Shown here piece by piece: positions 10,901 through 22,600 of a stretch of DNA of 64,000 nt; within the stretch, counting starts at the first letter, position 1; each line of letters starts with the position of its first letter. The notes under the pieces are model-generated. The model was not told where the DNA came from and did no database searches. It saw only the letters and a program-made list of their open reading frames with translations. The translations under genes were made by a program, and so were the position numbers. Location: NCBI RefSeq assembly GCF_037126465.1, contig NC_088204.1:75887807-75951806 (forward strand), given 5' to 3'. The stretch comes from Ornithodoros turicata. Its lineage: Eukaryota > Arthropoda > Arachnida > Ixodida > Argasidae.

Positions 10901-13900
10901 CCATGCCAGCGCCGCCCCTTGACAGCCAAAGGCACCAGGAAATCGGCCGGCAGTAGCGGTGACAGAGCCAACACGAGCCGGTACCCCAGATAGTTCAGCA
11001 GGGCCTCCACAGGAAAACCTCTAGTGAGTCGAGAAAGGCGTTGTAGGAAGCTCACAGATCGCACGACGACTTCTTCGTTGCCGCTGACTGCTGAAGTCCC
11101 TTTCAGGACTCCGTTCATGTAGGTCACCCAGTCCCAACGACGATGCACGGGCAAACTGCTCAGACGCACCTATTAAGCAAACGCGGTGTAAGCCTTGTTA
11201 GTTGTGTGAAAGTTGATGAGCACTTGTTACACGTGCAAGTTGCTCGCGTGGTGATATTAGGTGGCGCTATGTGCATACTGATATCAGGCAGCAGAAAACC
11301 CAGACCACGTGGCGGAACCCTCTCTCGCTGCCTCTTTTGGTGTACGCTTAATGTCGTGCAAAGAAAACTTCGTACTCTGGATCGTGCCAATATTTCGATT
11401 CATGTTCTATACTAATTTGTGACTCCCAAGCCTCCATGGCGAAAGCAGCAGCGCACAGGTGATTGTGGAGACGGTATAGCACAGGTGCAAGACAGTCGAC
11501 GCCCTGCCAAGACGCTAGCAATTAAAGACCTGTGCCCATGAGGCGTTCTGAGGGGGGCGAGAGGGGCAGTCGCCCCGGGCACCTTCCCTATAAGGGGGCG
11601 GCAGACGGAAAGTATGGACAGCACGATGGGCAATAAAGGGACAGCCGGCATAATTGTCACCCGCAACCCCCAAAAATGGGGTTCAGTGTTGCTCCTATCA
11701 GCTACTGAAACTAAAAAAAAAGAAGAAGGGCGGTGTTGTAAAAAAACGCACATGTATCCTCATTGTTTCACACTAGAATTGTGCGACCAACTACTGCAAT
11801 TCACACGGATACAATTTTTCCTTTCGAAGTTGTTTCGAACAATTGTTTCTCACGATAAAGCAGTTGTTGTTGTAGTCGTTGCTGAGCGCGTTATTTTGGT
11901 GCGCCGAGCGCGCGACTGCAACGCACGAGACACCGGCGACGGTAAGGCTCAGTCAACTGGCCCCTCACCCGTCTTCACCTCGAAAGAGCATTTTATCTGA
12001 AGTACAAAGGCGGGAGGGAGGGGTGGGCTTCAGGTTTATCTTGCCCGATGTGGACTTCGAGATCGCGACGGCTCTGCCTGTATCTAAGAAAAGCCGAAAG
12101 ATCTGAAACCTACCTGGAATAATGTGTTGTCGTTCGGCACAGCCTCAACTGCACGACTCAATGCTCGCTCCACCTCCAGGATCCCGTCCACAATACCGAC
12201 AAACCGCTTTCCGCCATGGACCAAGCGAACGGCTCGTGTGACCAGATCCCTGTACCAGTCCATGGCCTTGCTCTCGTCCATCAACTCGTGAACAGGCAGA
12301 ACCAACTCCGCCTGGCCAAGGAGCACCTTAGGCCTAGCTCCAGGAGACAGGTGAAGACGGGTCTCAAGAAATGGAAAGAGCGCCAAAGAGCCTGCAAGCT
12401 TCCCGGCAACATGAGCCACGTTCTGGCGTGAGCGTATCGACTTTTGGTACGGCCACATCTCCAAGTTGAAGTACCTCAACACGCTCGCCAACGATGCATT
12501 CTCGTGTCGACCTTTCGCCGAATCCCTGACACAGTTTTCAATGAAGAGGACGATCTGGTGGCCGAAGTGATGTCTGTTCTGTTGGATATGGTTCCTATCT
12601 TGCTTGAGGTAAGCCGCACCAAATTGCTTTAAACCCTACAAGAGCAGGTGGGGAAAGCTGCTCAAATTATTTCTATTTGACCGCTCATCGTCAGCTTCGT
12701 GAGGTGTTTACGTAGTAGTAACCACTTACCACCACTTAACCACTGTTCAACAAAACGGAAGTTCCGTCGAATAAACCATCTGCCGAAGTATTTATGTAGT
12801 CAAGTCTACAGGGTACAGCTCGCATCAGATTCAACTTGAACGTCATTCCGGCCTGCGGACCCTGGCGGCGCTTAGTAGAAATAACGGCGCAGGGTGTTTG
12901 TCATCTATTTAGAGTTACAGGGGGTGACACTCGATATGAAGGCATTGTTTTCTGCTAGGCGCTGCCAGGGTGGCTCTGTTCCTGCTTCGCAGGCTGAAGC
13001 AGTGTTCAAGTTAACTATGACGCGAGCCGTATTACAAGGTATGTACGCGCTCACAGTGGATAGGTATTTCTAAAATGAAAAAAAAAAAGGTGTTTGAATT
13101 ACATTTTCTCGTCGCCCCAGGGACCTCTGTAGCAGCTCTTTCTTCCTGGTATTCAAGGAAAGCAGGACGGAGAAAGCACATCTTTTTAAAATCGTGTACT
13201 GAAGGAGGCATTTCCTTCTTTTAAAAAAAATTCTGCCCACAGTCAGCGCGGACAACTTGGTTGAAGTACCATGAATAATATGGTAGCGTTCTATGGAACA
13301 TCAGCTCTTCAGGGCTAATTATCTATCAGGTCACCATCGTCTCAGTGAATCCGTCCCGTATACCTGGTAGAGGTATCCGGATGTCTGGCTCAGGTAGGGC
13401 GCGGAGCGCAAGTCTCCGGCATACCAAGAGCTGGAACATACGTAACCATAATAGTCTTCGCAAGGGTCGACGCTACTGTCCAGCTTGTCCTCATAGTAGT
13501 GGGCTTCCATGTGACAGACGGAGTCATTGCACAGTAGGTGAATGTTGTCTGTGTTCTGTGCACCCTAGAAAGAAAACAGAACGTCCCGATTGGTGTCTCG
13601 TGCGCATTATTACGCAGTCGTTCCAGGTAAAGCGGACAACAAGATATTTTGACCAACAGCTGTGCGTATATGGTAACTTTAGTAACTATACTATAGTACT
13701 ATAGTAACTTTATGCTACCCCTGTTCTAGCACCTCATGGGTCACCAATAAAGGTGCATGGTTGCGCTTGACCACGTCTATTCTAGTGGAAACCTGGTCTT
13801 CCGCTGAGTGCCTTTCCGGGTTGAAGAAGATCAGGTAGTCGTCAACGAAGCGAAAGACCTGGAGTTTTCCATCTGTGAGGTGTTGGTGCACAGCTCTATC

Positions 13901-14284
13901 GAGCTTGCCGAAAAAAAGATCACTTAGGATGGGATTCAACAGGACCTAATGCACACTCGGCATTTTTGTAGGTAGGAACGACCTCCCAACGAATGTCGGT
14001 GAACTTAAGTGGACCACTATGGAATCGTAAGTTGTGAGAAACGGTTCTTGCCTTGCGCGTGACATATACGGCTGTTAGAGGCGCCGTTACCACTACGAAA
14101 ACGAAGGAAACCGCCACAGCAATTTCTCCAAAGGGGCGGTTGGGCGGCCGTGGTGGAGGGACAAGGTTCAAGTCGGCGCACTCTGGAGCGTCCACACCTG
14201 GACTGCGGGTCGCGGGACTCATCGCGGGGCTCACGGCCTCGCTAGCAGTTGGACATTCACCCTCGTTTGTGTCAACTGGAGCGT
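7280..14284 (-). CDS. Neprilysin/M13-family type II membrane protein, zinc site lost (pseudopeptidase)
   Basis: Six exons (14052-14284, 13364-13564, 12114-12626, 10861-11169, 8676-9064, 7280-7952) join in frame. They give 755 residues from the ATG at 14234, a typical M13 length. Order of features: a Pro-rich cytosolic tail, one membrane helix (about residues 38-58), the conserved C-rich M13 start with VDPCEDYYGYVC, a helical domain, then 'SNALF' (the NAFY substrate loop) and a C-terminal CNVW, the M13 ending. In active members HExxH follows the 'GxxxG' strand. Here the matching stretch reads GLFSAVMTL, so both His and the Glu are gone. The ExxxD zinc-ligand motif reads DILRD. Consistent phases and an open frame argue for a conserved, catalytically dead protein rather than decay. 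Exon 2 ends with a GC donor. A 5' exon may lie upstream, since a good acceptor precedes 14284 in phase 1. Repeats fill the introns. Confidence 0.85.
8205..8335 (+). repeat. Half copy of the 9.7-kb palindromic element
   Basis: Shares 'ggacagaagccgccgatatttcg' and the sequence up to 'catggtatttaaagg...gtgacgtgtt' with one arm of the inverted repeat at 9684-9933. It lies in the M13-like gene's last intron. Confidence 0.65.
8676..9064 (-). CDS. M13-like gene, exon before the catalytic region
   Basis: 129 codons plus 2 nt, acceptor TGTTTTCCAG and donor ACAG|GTGAGC. It opens with VFDRALTFVLQRTSPF and includes ALIRLLSGSRWMTSQDK, which corresponds to the 'l..l.WMD..tk..A..K' helix of M13 enzymes. 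Confidence 0.85.
9413..9608. repeat. Small inverted-repeat element, 'atgcaaatgagccgaaacc' ends
   Basis: The left end 'gatgcaaatgagccgaaacc' and the right end 'ggtttcggctcatttgcat' are inverted repeats about 195 bp apart. The element is nested within the larger one at 9138. Confidence 0.65.
9684..9933. repeat. Near-perfect 250-bp palindrome
   Basis: Arms of about 115-120 bp flank a centre near 9803. They include 'gaacagagactgttcttctt' and 'aagaagaacagtctctgttc'. They are almost identical, implying recent duplication or gene conversion. A half copy lies at 8205, and a diverged one at about 58305-58400. Confidence 0.85.
10233..10388 (+). mobile_element. 5'-truncated SINE with 14-bp target-site duplication
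   Basis: The SINE body runs from 'cagttccccctgaagtc' to 'gcttcgcggccctaacacgg' and an A-rich tail. It is bracketed by TAGATGGGTACAAA at 10219-10232 and 10389-10402. Confidence 0.8.
10861..11169 (-). CDS. M13-like gene, second helical exon
   Basis: 103 codons, phase 0, acceptor TTGCTTAATAG and donor AAT|GTGAGA. 'RRWDWVTYMNGVL' matches the W-x-x-(Y/F)-x-N segment, and 'EEVVVRSVSFLQRL' matches the 'VVVYAPEYLTKL' segment of neprilysins. Confidence 0.8.
12114..12626 (-). CDS. M13-like gene, helical domain exon
   Basis: 171 codons, phase 0 at both ends, donor CAG|GTAGGT. It contains the family Cys in FIENCVRD, then ASLASVLRYFNLEMWPY, matching the family's '..LGGWP' region, and a central helical section. 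The acceptor at 12627 (TTTAAAG) has a weak pyrimidine tract, so the first residues are less certain. Confidence 0.8.
12795..13032. repeat. Dispersed repeat (partner at 57385)
   Basis: Shares 'gtacagtccgcatcag'-like, 'agaaataacggcg', 'gctaggcgctgcc' and 'agggtggctctg' with 57385-57610 in the same order. It is an unclassified interspersed element in the M13-like gene's intron. Confidence 0.6.
13364..13564 (-). CDS. M13-like gene, exon with the Cys-rich ectodomain start
   Basis: Exon of 67 codons, phase 0 at both ends, with acceptor TTTCTTTCTAG and donor CAG|GTATAC. It encodes the M13 hallmark run LLCNDSVCHMEA, then DSSVDPCEDYYGYVC, with the cysteines that form the conserved disulfides near the membrane. 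Confidence 0.85.
13715..13939 (-). pseudogene. Reverse-transcriptase fragment, Penelope-like
   Basis: The frame encodes 'NPILSDLFFGKLDRAV' followed by 'VFRFVDDYLIFF'. This is the motif B'/C region of a reverse transcriptase with a VDD catalytic box, in the style of Penelope-like elements. It is truncated at both ends and sits in an intron of the M13-like gene, same strand, without neighbouring RT motifs. Confidence 0.6.
14052..14284 (-). CDS. M13-like gene, N-terminal exon with membrane anchor
   Basis: An acceptor (poly-T then CAG) precedes 14284. In-frame ATG at 14234-14232 (MSPAMSPATRSP) is the assumed start unless an upstream exon exists. It encodes the cytosolic tail with PPPRPPNRP and the helix IAVAVSFVFVVVTAPLTAVY. 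The exon ends at AAG|GCAAGA, a GC-type donor, in phase 0. Confidence 0.75.
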
Positions 14285-14809
14285 CTGAAAAAAATAAAAA
14301 AAGAAAATTACCCTCGCGTTTAAATACGACCTACCAGGCTACAGAGCACTTTCTGGTGACAAAATATTCTTTCCACGTTTCACCGACCGTTTAGGGGAGA
14401 CGCTGCCATTCGGGTGGGATCGTGACTCGAAGAGGGACCACCTTCCATGCTATTCATCGAGGAGCAGAACCGTTGATGTACGGAACAATTTCTTCTTCTT
14501 CTTTGGGAAGGTGCAATTATCCTTCACATATTCCTTCTTCCTCTGTGACCAGCGATGCTCGTGACGACGGCGCTGTCTAACATTCACAATGAAAACACCG
14601 CCCTTGGTAAAAAAAAATATCCTCTGGTGGATGAAGGTCAGAGAGAGAGGAAGAGGAAGATGAAAATATGGACGTGTTGAACGTGTTGAAGACAAATAAA
14701 CACAATGGAACAAATGATTTTATCAGAAGGAAGAGAAAACAATGGATAAACGTACAAAATTAAAATTACTTTGCTCAGGAGGCGGGGCAGGAAAGTCTTA
14801 GGCCTGAAC

Positions 14810-14965
14810 CACCTAGAACGCCTTGACGGTTGTGGTACGCTTGCGCCCTCTTTGCAAAGCGGGCGCAAGTATCGAGGCACCCTAGCCGGCTGTGCTTTGC
14901 CGCGTGCCGATCGTATTTCACTGGACAGCCGCTAGGATACGACAGGCCTGTGTGGTGTTTGTCCT
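14810..14965. repeat. Dispersed repeat with hairpin core (partner at 37905)
   Basis: 'cttgcgccctctttgcaaag' and 'gtatcgaggcaccctagccggc' are followed by 'ctggacagccgctaggat'. The inverse order occurs at 37905-38056, so these are two copies in opposite orientation. Confidence 0.55.
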
Positions 14966-15029
14966 ACGTTTAATTACCTCATTCACTACGTTTCTCGCTT
15001 CCCCCCAGTAGCGGAACACCCGTGGGCGG

Positions 15030-15420
15030 TGTTGGATTGCCTCTTTGATGACTATCCTTCTGCCTTCCGGTACGGTGACTTAACAATCGGGAGACACGAA
15101 CTGTGCATCCAGCATAAGGAACTGTACCGCCATGTCTCCGTACGCCATCGAGGAAATCCCAAGAGAGGTATCTGTCTCACCACGCTCAAGACATAGCGTG
15201 GTCTTGAAATCAATTCCAACCAGCAGATAGTTCAGCTCGTGCGTCACTCTTTAGGCGATAATCTCAGAAACACTGCTTGCGAAACGCTTGAAGAGCGGCA
15301 ATCAGTGCCTTAACAGCTGCCTCGATAACGCAACGGCAACGTAGGCGATGTTACTAATGACATCTTCGACTGGCAGCCCCCGATCGCTCTGGAGCGCTCC
15401 CTCTGTCTTTGGCAGGTCGA
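15030..15420 (-). pseudogene. Decayed coding remnant, family not recognised
   Basis: Minus-strand frames such as DLPKTEGALQSDRGLPVEDV and THELNYLLVGIDFKTTLCLE look protein-like. They are broken by stops and frame changes within 400 bp. No family is recognised. It could be a retroelement remnant or a missing first-exon region of the M13-like gene, and the former is more likely. Confidence 0.3.
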
Positions 15421-15739
15421 AGAGAACGCTCTGACAAGAGCTTCGGCAGTTGTTTCTTTCCTCCATCTTCTTTGTTCCTACAGCTAGGAGTGCTCTGGCT
15501 TAGAGCATTGGTACCGCCAGTCGGAGTTCAACATGGTACGACAGTCAGAACATGGAACCGAAAAGATAAGAGGAAAGTACCCGCCCGAAGGGCGGAGAGC
15601 TCGTGAAGGACGCACTTGGTGGCGCAGACGGGGGACTGGCAAGAGCTCTAGGAGACAAGCAGCTGGAATGGTTTGGTTGGCGTGGCATTAGAGCTTCGTT
15701 TGGTTTGGCTCTTGCAATAACCCTTGCTTTAGGTTCTGG

Positions 15740-15840
15740 TTGTGTAAGTTTGACCTCTCTTATCTTGGCCTATTGGCAACGTACTTGGAACAGCCGAGTG
15801 GGAGGATTTTCCCACAATTGGCGCCCAACGTGAGGGCGTT
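15740..15840 (+). mobile_element. LTR-retrotransposon remnant with primer-binding site
   Basis: 'TTGGCGCCCAACGTGAGG' at 15818-15835 matches the primer-binding-site type found immediately after the 5' LTR of many Gypsy-like elements. The preceding 'ttttcccaca' is a plausible LTR end. No gag/pol frame follows, and the 5' LTR boundary could not be fixed. Confidence 0.45.
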
Positions 15841-16551
15841 CCCTGTTTGCAAAATGCTCCGGGAAGAGAGGCCAAACTCCAGTGCCCGGTGCGAGCGACC
15901 AAGTGCGTGCATCCTCTTTCTCCGTTCCTTCTTTTTTGACCCTGCAATCTTGGCTGAAAAGGTTATACCTTGACAAGACAGGAGTTTCGTCTATAGTGTG
16001 GCCCTGGACCTTGTGTTGTCTGTGCTACAAGTGAAGCTCAAGGAATATACGTATACTAAAATAATACTAAAAAAACTAAAAATGAATATACATATAGACA
16101 AAAATGCAGGCAAATCTTTTAGGGGTTGCGACACCTTTCAGCCTCTGTTGGATTCCCCATCGAATTAATTTCATTAGGCACCACCAAAATAGTCAATGCA
16201 TCAAACAATATTTCGTGTACGTTAAGCCGTCTACCCGCTACACAGTTTTCTGTTAGCTATATGTGGTTAACCCACAAGGCTTTCTATAAAGTTTCTGTTT
16301 CAAGCTATGTGCAAGGGGTAACATAGTGACATAGCAGGTACATGACAAATAGCAGGCTAGTAGCATCCCCCTTGTCCTGCGTGGTTAGAGAAACAAGGAT
16401 GGGCAGGGAACATATTGTCGAACATTGATGATATTTGAGCAGGAACGTGGATCCCAACAAGGCACAAGTCCAGGCAAAATAAAAATGCGACAACAGAGCT
16501 TTAATGTGGATGACACGCTACAAGCACAATGACTAGACCCGTTCCTTCAAA
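15841..16551. other. Intergenic, no gene seen
   Basis: This is the space between the GH31 gene's stop and the M13 side. The sequence around 16030-16110 is A-rich. No exon is supported. Confidence 0.45.
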
Positions 16552-16611
16552 TTACCAGTGGATCGCAAACGGCTGTACCATGGGGTGAGAGTATCCCTTC
16601 ACAAACATGGT
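16552..16611 (-). CDS. GH31-like gene, last exon
   Basis: TMFVKGYSHPMVQPFAIHW-stop matches the family's terminal strand ('LDICVSLLMGEQFLVSW'). Acceptor TGTTTTGCAG. The stop is at 16552-16554. Confidence 0.85.
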   Translation of the reverse strand, partial: TMFVKGYSHPMVQPFAIHW

Positions 16612-19600
16612 CTGCAAAACACAAGGTTAGACAATTACAAGACAAAACAATTAGACCCGTATCAACGTAAGCATTGGTATGAAAACTAGGTTTAATTGCG
16701 ATCTAGGGCACTAGAAGCCCAAGAATCGCACCCCAGTTTACTGCTCCTTGCTTAGAATGCATCCTGCGCTACTTGTAGCACGTTCCATCCTTCTAGATCA
16801 TTTTTTATACGTACTAATCTTTCCATCTAATGTACTAACCCTGTTTGAAATGCACCAACCCTTTAAACTTCGCTCCCTTACCCCCTGCTGAGAGGAGTCA
16901 CTAAATAGGGGTACAGAGTATCGCCTTCCTTTTCCGCGCCGGAGCCGCCGTTCGGTGTCCGCGATTGGGCCGATCGTGTCACGAGGTTTCTCTTTCCAAA
17001 GACGCACCGTCCATGTTGAGTCCCCTCCATTCAAAACCGGTTTCCTCGGTTGCGAGTTCTCCACTGCGCGCTGTTCTCCGGCAAAGGAGGAGGAGATTGT
17101 CATCCCGTTGCTAGGCGACGCAGGGTCGCCGTACCCAACATGGCGGGCTCGTTCGCCGGCGCGGCTCAGTGTCGCTACTCTGCTTCGTATTCAGTGACTC
17201 TAAGTGGAACTGAAGTGAGACTGACTCGGGGTCTTACCGTTCTCGCCTTCTTTCTCTTAACAGGATTTCCGTTAAGAAACGCTTTTCTCGGAAAGCTTTT
17301 CATCGAGAAGAGTGTGACCGCAGTCAGAGTTTCACTGCCGGGATAGTTGCATGGAGAGCAGTAACCTGTGACATGGTTCTGAAAGAAGAAACGGGAAATC
17401 GGGGTAGTGAAACAAAGCTGGCTACCAGGCGTGTCGAATCGAAACGTTTTTCGTTTTTCGTTTCCGAGCAGAGAAAGCGGTTCAGCTCCTCAGTAAAGAA
17501 ATAACGGTTCGAACCGGTTCGGTTTCCCGTGATGCAAGGAGAACTGACTGCAGCGAAATTAACCTCGTTTAGGCTCTCCAGGATGTACAGAGAGAGCAAA
17601 AAAAAAAAAGCGAGGGGAAACAAAGAGCGAGGTTACGAGGTCCCACCAAGTGGCTTACAGACAAGCGACGAGCTCGTCTTGCGCTGAGGCACATTGTTGT
17701 GGTGTGAGGTCCGTACACGTAATCGCAGTGGGGTTCGCTACGTAATAGCAAGTCGTCGAGTATTTCCGAGGAAACACGGGACCATTAATGCGAGGGAATG
17801 AATTTCAGAGTGTCTTATACCTAAACACCGATGGATCTCATGCGCTGTGCACTTGACCTCTTGCGGTATACTGTCTTGGGTCCAAGTAGTTAAATTTCCC
17901 CCATAAAGGCAAAATCGTTTTTTTTTTTCGGTTTTCGATTAACTTCGGAACCCTGACGACTACGATAAAATGTCTGCTTTTTTTTTCTCATGTTTTTTAA
18001 CGATCACGGTTAAGCGGCTGTGTACAGCCCGTATATAAGGCACGAAAAAACACGACAGGGCAAAGAAGCCACAGAACACGCACTCGTGTTCTGCGTAGTC
18101 TTTGTCCTGTCTTTCGTTACACTCGCTTATCATGCATAGTAACTCCCAACATGCAATGCCTGTTGCCATTTTTAAGTGCTTTTCTGTTCGTGTTACCTCG
18201 CACCTAACCCTCTCCCATATAAGTACATGCAATGCACATCGCGCAATTATCCCTCGTCACTGTTCTAACAACTTCAGAGCACTTGCCTTCACGAAGGTGA
18301 ACCGGAATATGCTGTAGTTCTCTCGCTTTATTGAATCTGCAAATAAAAACAACAGCGTTCTTCTGACACTTGTTCAACACATCGGGCGGACTGACGCAGA
18401 GGGGACTCACTGATGCTGATCCCGTCGTCAATATACATCTCCCCAGAGGCCGACTGATCCGTATCCGGAGCCACCACTAGCCGTATATTCCTGCGCAGAA
18501 ACCTTGAATGCTTGACGACGCATCGTAACTGCCATAAGGCTCGCACGTAAGCAACGCCTCCTAGATAGCATCAGGCCCGCGGCTCACGTGACACAGCGTC
18601 AGACACGGAGGTCTGCTGTGGATGCTGCTATGACGTCAATGAACGAGCGAACAAGAGGAGAGCTCGAAGCATATCTCGCAAAGCTCACGCAGGCCTCCGT
18701 GAGTTCGGCAGTGCGCAGCAGGGTTGCGGAGTTGCCATTCCGCGGTTGGAATAATTCCGGAATCGTTCCAGATTTATCAGAGCCCGAAATGGAATTGGAA
18801 TGGAATAGAATTAGGCATTTTTTCGCAGGCGGAATGGAATTGGAATGGACTGGTCTGGCTGCCACACTGGGTACTGTCGATCTCCTCTATAGCAGTGCCG
18901 GGCTACCCAGCAGAGTTACCGGTCCCTTTTCTTTTATTGATGGAATTAAAGGAATGGAATGGGGTTGCCAAGCCATTCCAGGAGTGGGAATTGACCATAC
19001 CCTTTCATTCCGAGGGATTGAAAGGAATGGAATTGGAATGGAATGGGTGATCCCATTCCGCAACCCTGGTGCGCAGGCCTTCTACTATCTAAGCGAGGTG
19101 TTGATGTAAGGCTACACCATGTTGTCATAGCAGTCTGATATGTATGCTCCAAGTGGCAACACGGTCTTGACTTGGTCAGACTTTTTCTGTCCCATTTAAT
19201 TGCGTTGTAACTGCGAATCTCACGTAAAAAAATATACTGTTGAAGTGCGCATCTCAACGTCTGGTTCCGTTCTTTGTGTGTGTGTGTGTGTGTTTGTGCT
19301 TTCTTCCTTTCTCTTGTTTCTTCTTTTTGTCGTTCCGCTTCTCGACGAGGATTGTTACCATGGATGCATGATGTAGCCCGGGCGGCTTGCCGAGCGCAGA
19401 CACTATGTGGCTGTTACTCGGGTAACGAACACTACAAAGTTCACTATATAAGCATTATGCCCTTCCGCCTTATTCGAAATATTTCGCGTTGTGGTCTTGA
19501 ACAGCATTAGAAACAGACTGCTCATGTGCTCTGTATGCACGTCTGGCTCGTACCAACACGCGGCTCTAGAGCAGGGTTTCGGAATGGGATCACCCATTCC

Positions 19601-22600
19601 ATTCAAATTCCATTCCGAGAAATGGAGATTCGCGATAATTCCATCCCTTTCAATTCCTCGTAATGAAAAGGTATGGCCAATTCCCACTCCTGGAATGGCT
19701 TGGCAACCCCATTCCATTCCTTTAATTCCACCAATAAAAGAAACGGGACCGGTAACCGTACTAGCTAACCCAGCACTGCTATAGAGGACATTGACATTAC
19801 CCAGCACGGAAAAAGCACAAAGACAAGGTTATTTCGCCCTTGACCGTGTGGCACCCAGACCATTCCATTCCAATTCCATTCCACCTGCGAAAGAAACTCC
19901 ATTCCTATTCCAATCCAATGACAGTTTCCGCCATTCCATTCCAATTCCATTCTGGGCTCTCATAAATATGGAATAGTTCCGGAATCATTCCAACCCCGAA
20001 GTGGCAACCCTGCTGTAGAGCTCTTCTTCTACGAGCAAGGTCATGGGAAGAAACGAACTGGTTTGGTGAGCGACGAACAAGATACAAGCGCCAGTGGACC
20101 TTGGTGATTGGCCAGTGCACGACCATCTATAGACCTCGCTCTGCTACCGATTCCTCAAGGGTTCGAGTTGCCCTTTATTGGCGGTGTCAGCAGACTCGCC
20201 ACGACTACAAAGTTAGTCGAAGACTGGTCCAGAAAGTTGACCCTTGCGAACTTTTAAAACGGCAAGTTACCTGTGGGGAAAATTGGGTGGAGATTCTATA
20301 GGGACTATTGTCCCCGCACGCTGGAAGATCATTTTGTAGACGTCATTCACCGGGACGTAGATCTTCTCACCACTGCTTCGGATACGCCTTCCGTTGTACC
20401 AGTCATACCACAGCCCTTCCGGGAAGTAAACCGAGGTGATATTGGTACCCTGCCAGGAATAGAGGGAGAGCCTTCACCGGAAGCCAACTTCCACAGAGAT
20501 TACTGTCACGATAAAATACTGTCAATGTCCATGAAAGACGCGGAGAAATGAGTAATGGTCCCGCGGAATATGCGCAGAACGTCACCGCTTTCTGTTGTCA
20601 CGTGAGCGCGAATGACCAATGATATGTCTTTACTTGCTCTTCTAACCAAGAGGGATATCATATAGTACGGCTCCGCAGAAGATATTTCGCAGCAGACTAC
20701 AGGGCCGGTGGTGTCGTCTGCTACGTGCGCAGTATATGTTCCGCGCGGACTCTCAACATAGGACGCGGCGGAACTTCTGCCTCGTGAGCAGTTTTCTGCT
20801 TTTACTTCCACTAGAATATTCCATGGGATGTCACTCGTGCGAATACCCGGATAAACTCACCAATTCCTGGATGGGTGCTACGAGCAGCGCTGACCCAAAC
20901 ATGAACTGCCGTTCCACTTCCCTTGCTTTCGTGTCGTTCTGAAATCTAAAGCGTACCGTCCAGCACAAGAAGGTTCGTTGTAGAGACAAAGGAGAACACG
21001 TTTGACTTTCGCTTACTCAAACACAATTGGCCTGGCAACCATGTCTCCAAAACGGCTGTTCTTGTAGTACAACGTGTACGAATAAGGCCGCAAGTAGCAG
21101 TGCGTATAGAACGTGAACCTGGTGGTGTTGAACACTGCCAGTGTAGGCTGTAACAGTTATACCTGGTTTAAACTACGCTAGTCGTGATTCCGGGGCACTC
21201 AGAAATTCAGCTGAAGATACTCACAGACGGTATCTTCATATAGACAGGGAAGTACGCTGCCAGGATAAACCACTTGATGCACAGATTTTCTCCGTCATCC
21301 GAGACATCAATCTCGGAGCACCACGGCTTCGTTCCATATATGGGCATGCCGTACATGTTGTAAAGCAGAAACTCTGCAAGAACACAGACCCTCAGGCACG
21401 TGCACCACACCATTGACCAGAATTCATCAAGCGCGCGTTAAGAGAAACCGTTGTACGTTTTACCTCCCAGGATGTTTGTTAAACCTCTCTGGCCTCGACC
21501 TTCATCCGAATTCCAGTAGCCGCTAAACCTGCCTTGACCCGGGAAAGATTTGTGCCACAGCAGCGCCCTTCGTTTCTTCCAGCCGCTGGTCAATACCCTT
21601 TAACGAATAGAAAGCGGTCGGTGCACAAAATTCAATATATGATTAAAGGAGCAGGGAAAGGCTCGAGAACAAACATGTCGGGAGAACTATAGAGATTAGG
21701 ATTACAAGCCCCAAGGACGCATATTGGCATGAGCACGACCAGTGTAGCCAGTATTCCTGGAACTACTAGGGTTAACTTAGAGTCACTAAATAATCTACGC
21801 TGCTTCTTTCTTTCTTTTTTGATTGCGTGTTAGCGCCGCGAAGCAACTGTGGCTATGAGCTGCGTACAGATGTGGACAGATGGAGAGAGGACAGCAGGAA
21901 GGAGTGGGGGACAGAGGGATCAGTATGCGTCCTGGGCCGACTTCAGGGGGAACTGTTCCGACATTCGTCTCGAAAGTCTTCGGAAAACCCCGGGAAAACC
22001 TCAGACTAATATCTACGCTTCAGAGTATCGACACTGAGTTCCAAGAGCGAGCATGCCCCATCTTGCGCACGCGCACTTCAGAGTACTTTTGTGCATGGCG
22101 CCATCTGTCGTGCGGGGGTGAAATGTTCCATTCGTTTCCAAACAGCTCATCAAGGCCGACGGCCTTGAGCTCACCCCGACTCCGGTTGACAATACATGGA
22201 ATATCGCACAACAATAATACACACTTCTCTGTCACAGGAAGCATTACGTTTTTGATCCTCGAAGGGGGTGGTACCGGTTGTGGTGTGGGAACAAGATGGC
22301 GCTCCTGCCTCAACCTGCCTTGAACCTCAGTGCTGATACTCTGAAGCGAAGCTTGTTTAGTGACTCTAGGTTAACTGTGCCATTAAATGAGACTGCACAC
22401 TCCACTTACTCGTAAGTGAGCCTGGCTTGAAAGTATGGATAAGCACGGCGCAAGTTCCTGAAGGGGGAGACGTGGTGTAAGTGTTCCGGGCAGCGGTCGT
22501 CGTCTGTGGCGTTCCGGCAACAAGGGTCCGTGAAGTCATGGATGTTTTCGGCGAGCTGTGCAAGACAAAGGAAACGAAGTAAGTGGGAGAGCTCGTGATA

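Noticed and set aside
18588..19109. 173-codon plus-strand open frame
   Set aside because: It is the GGAAT-rich hAT-like MITE, in an intron and antisense to the GH31-like gene; the same repeat gives similar frames at 6455-6739 and 19403-19807.
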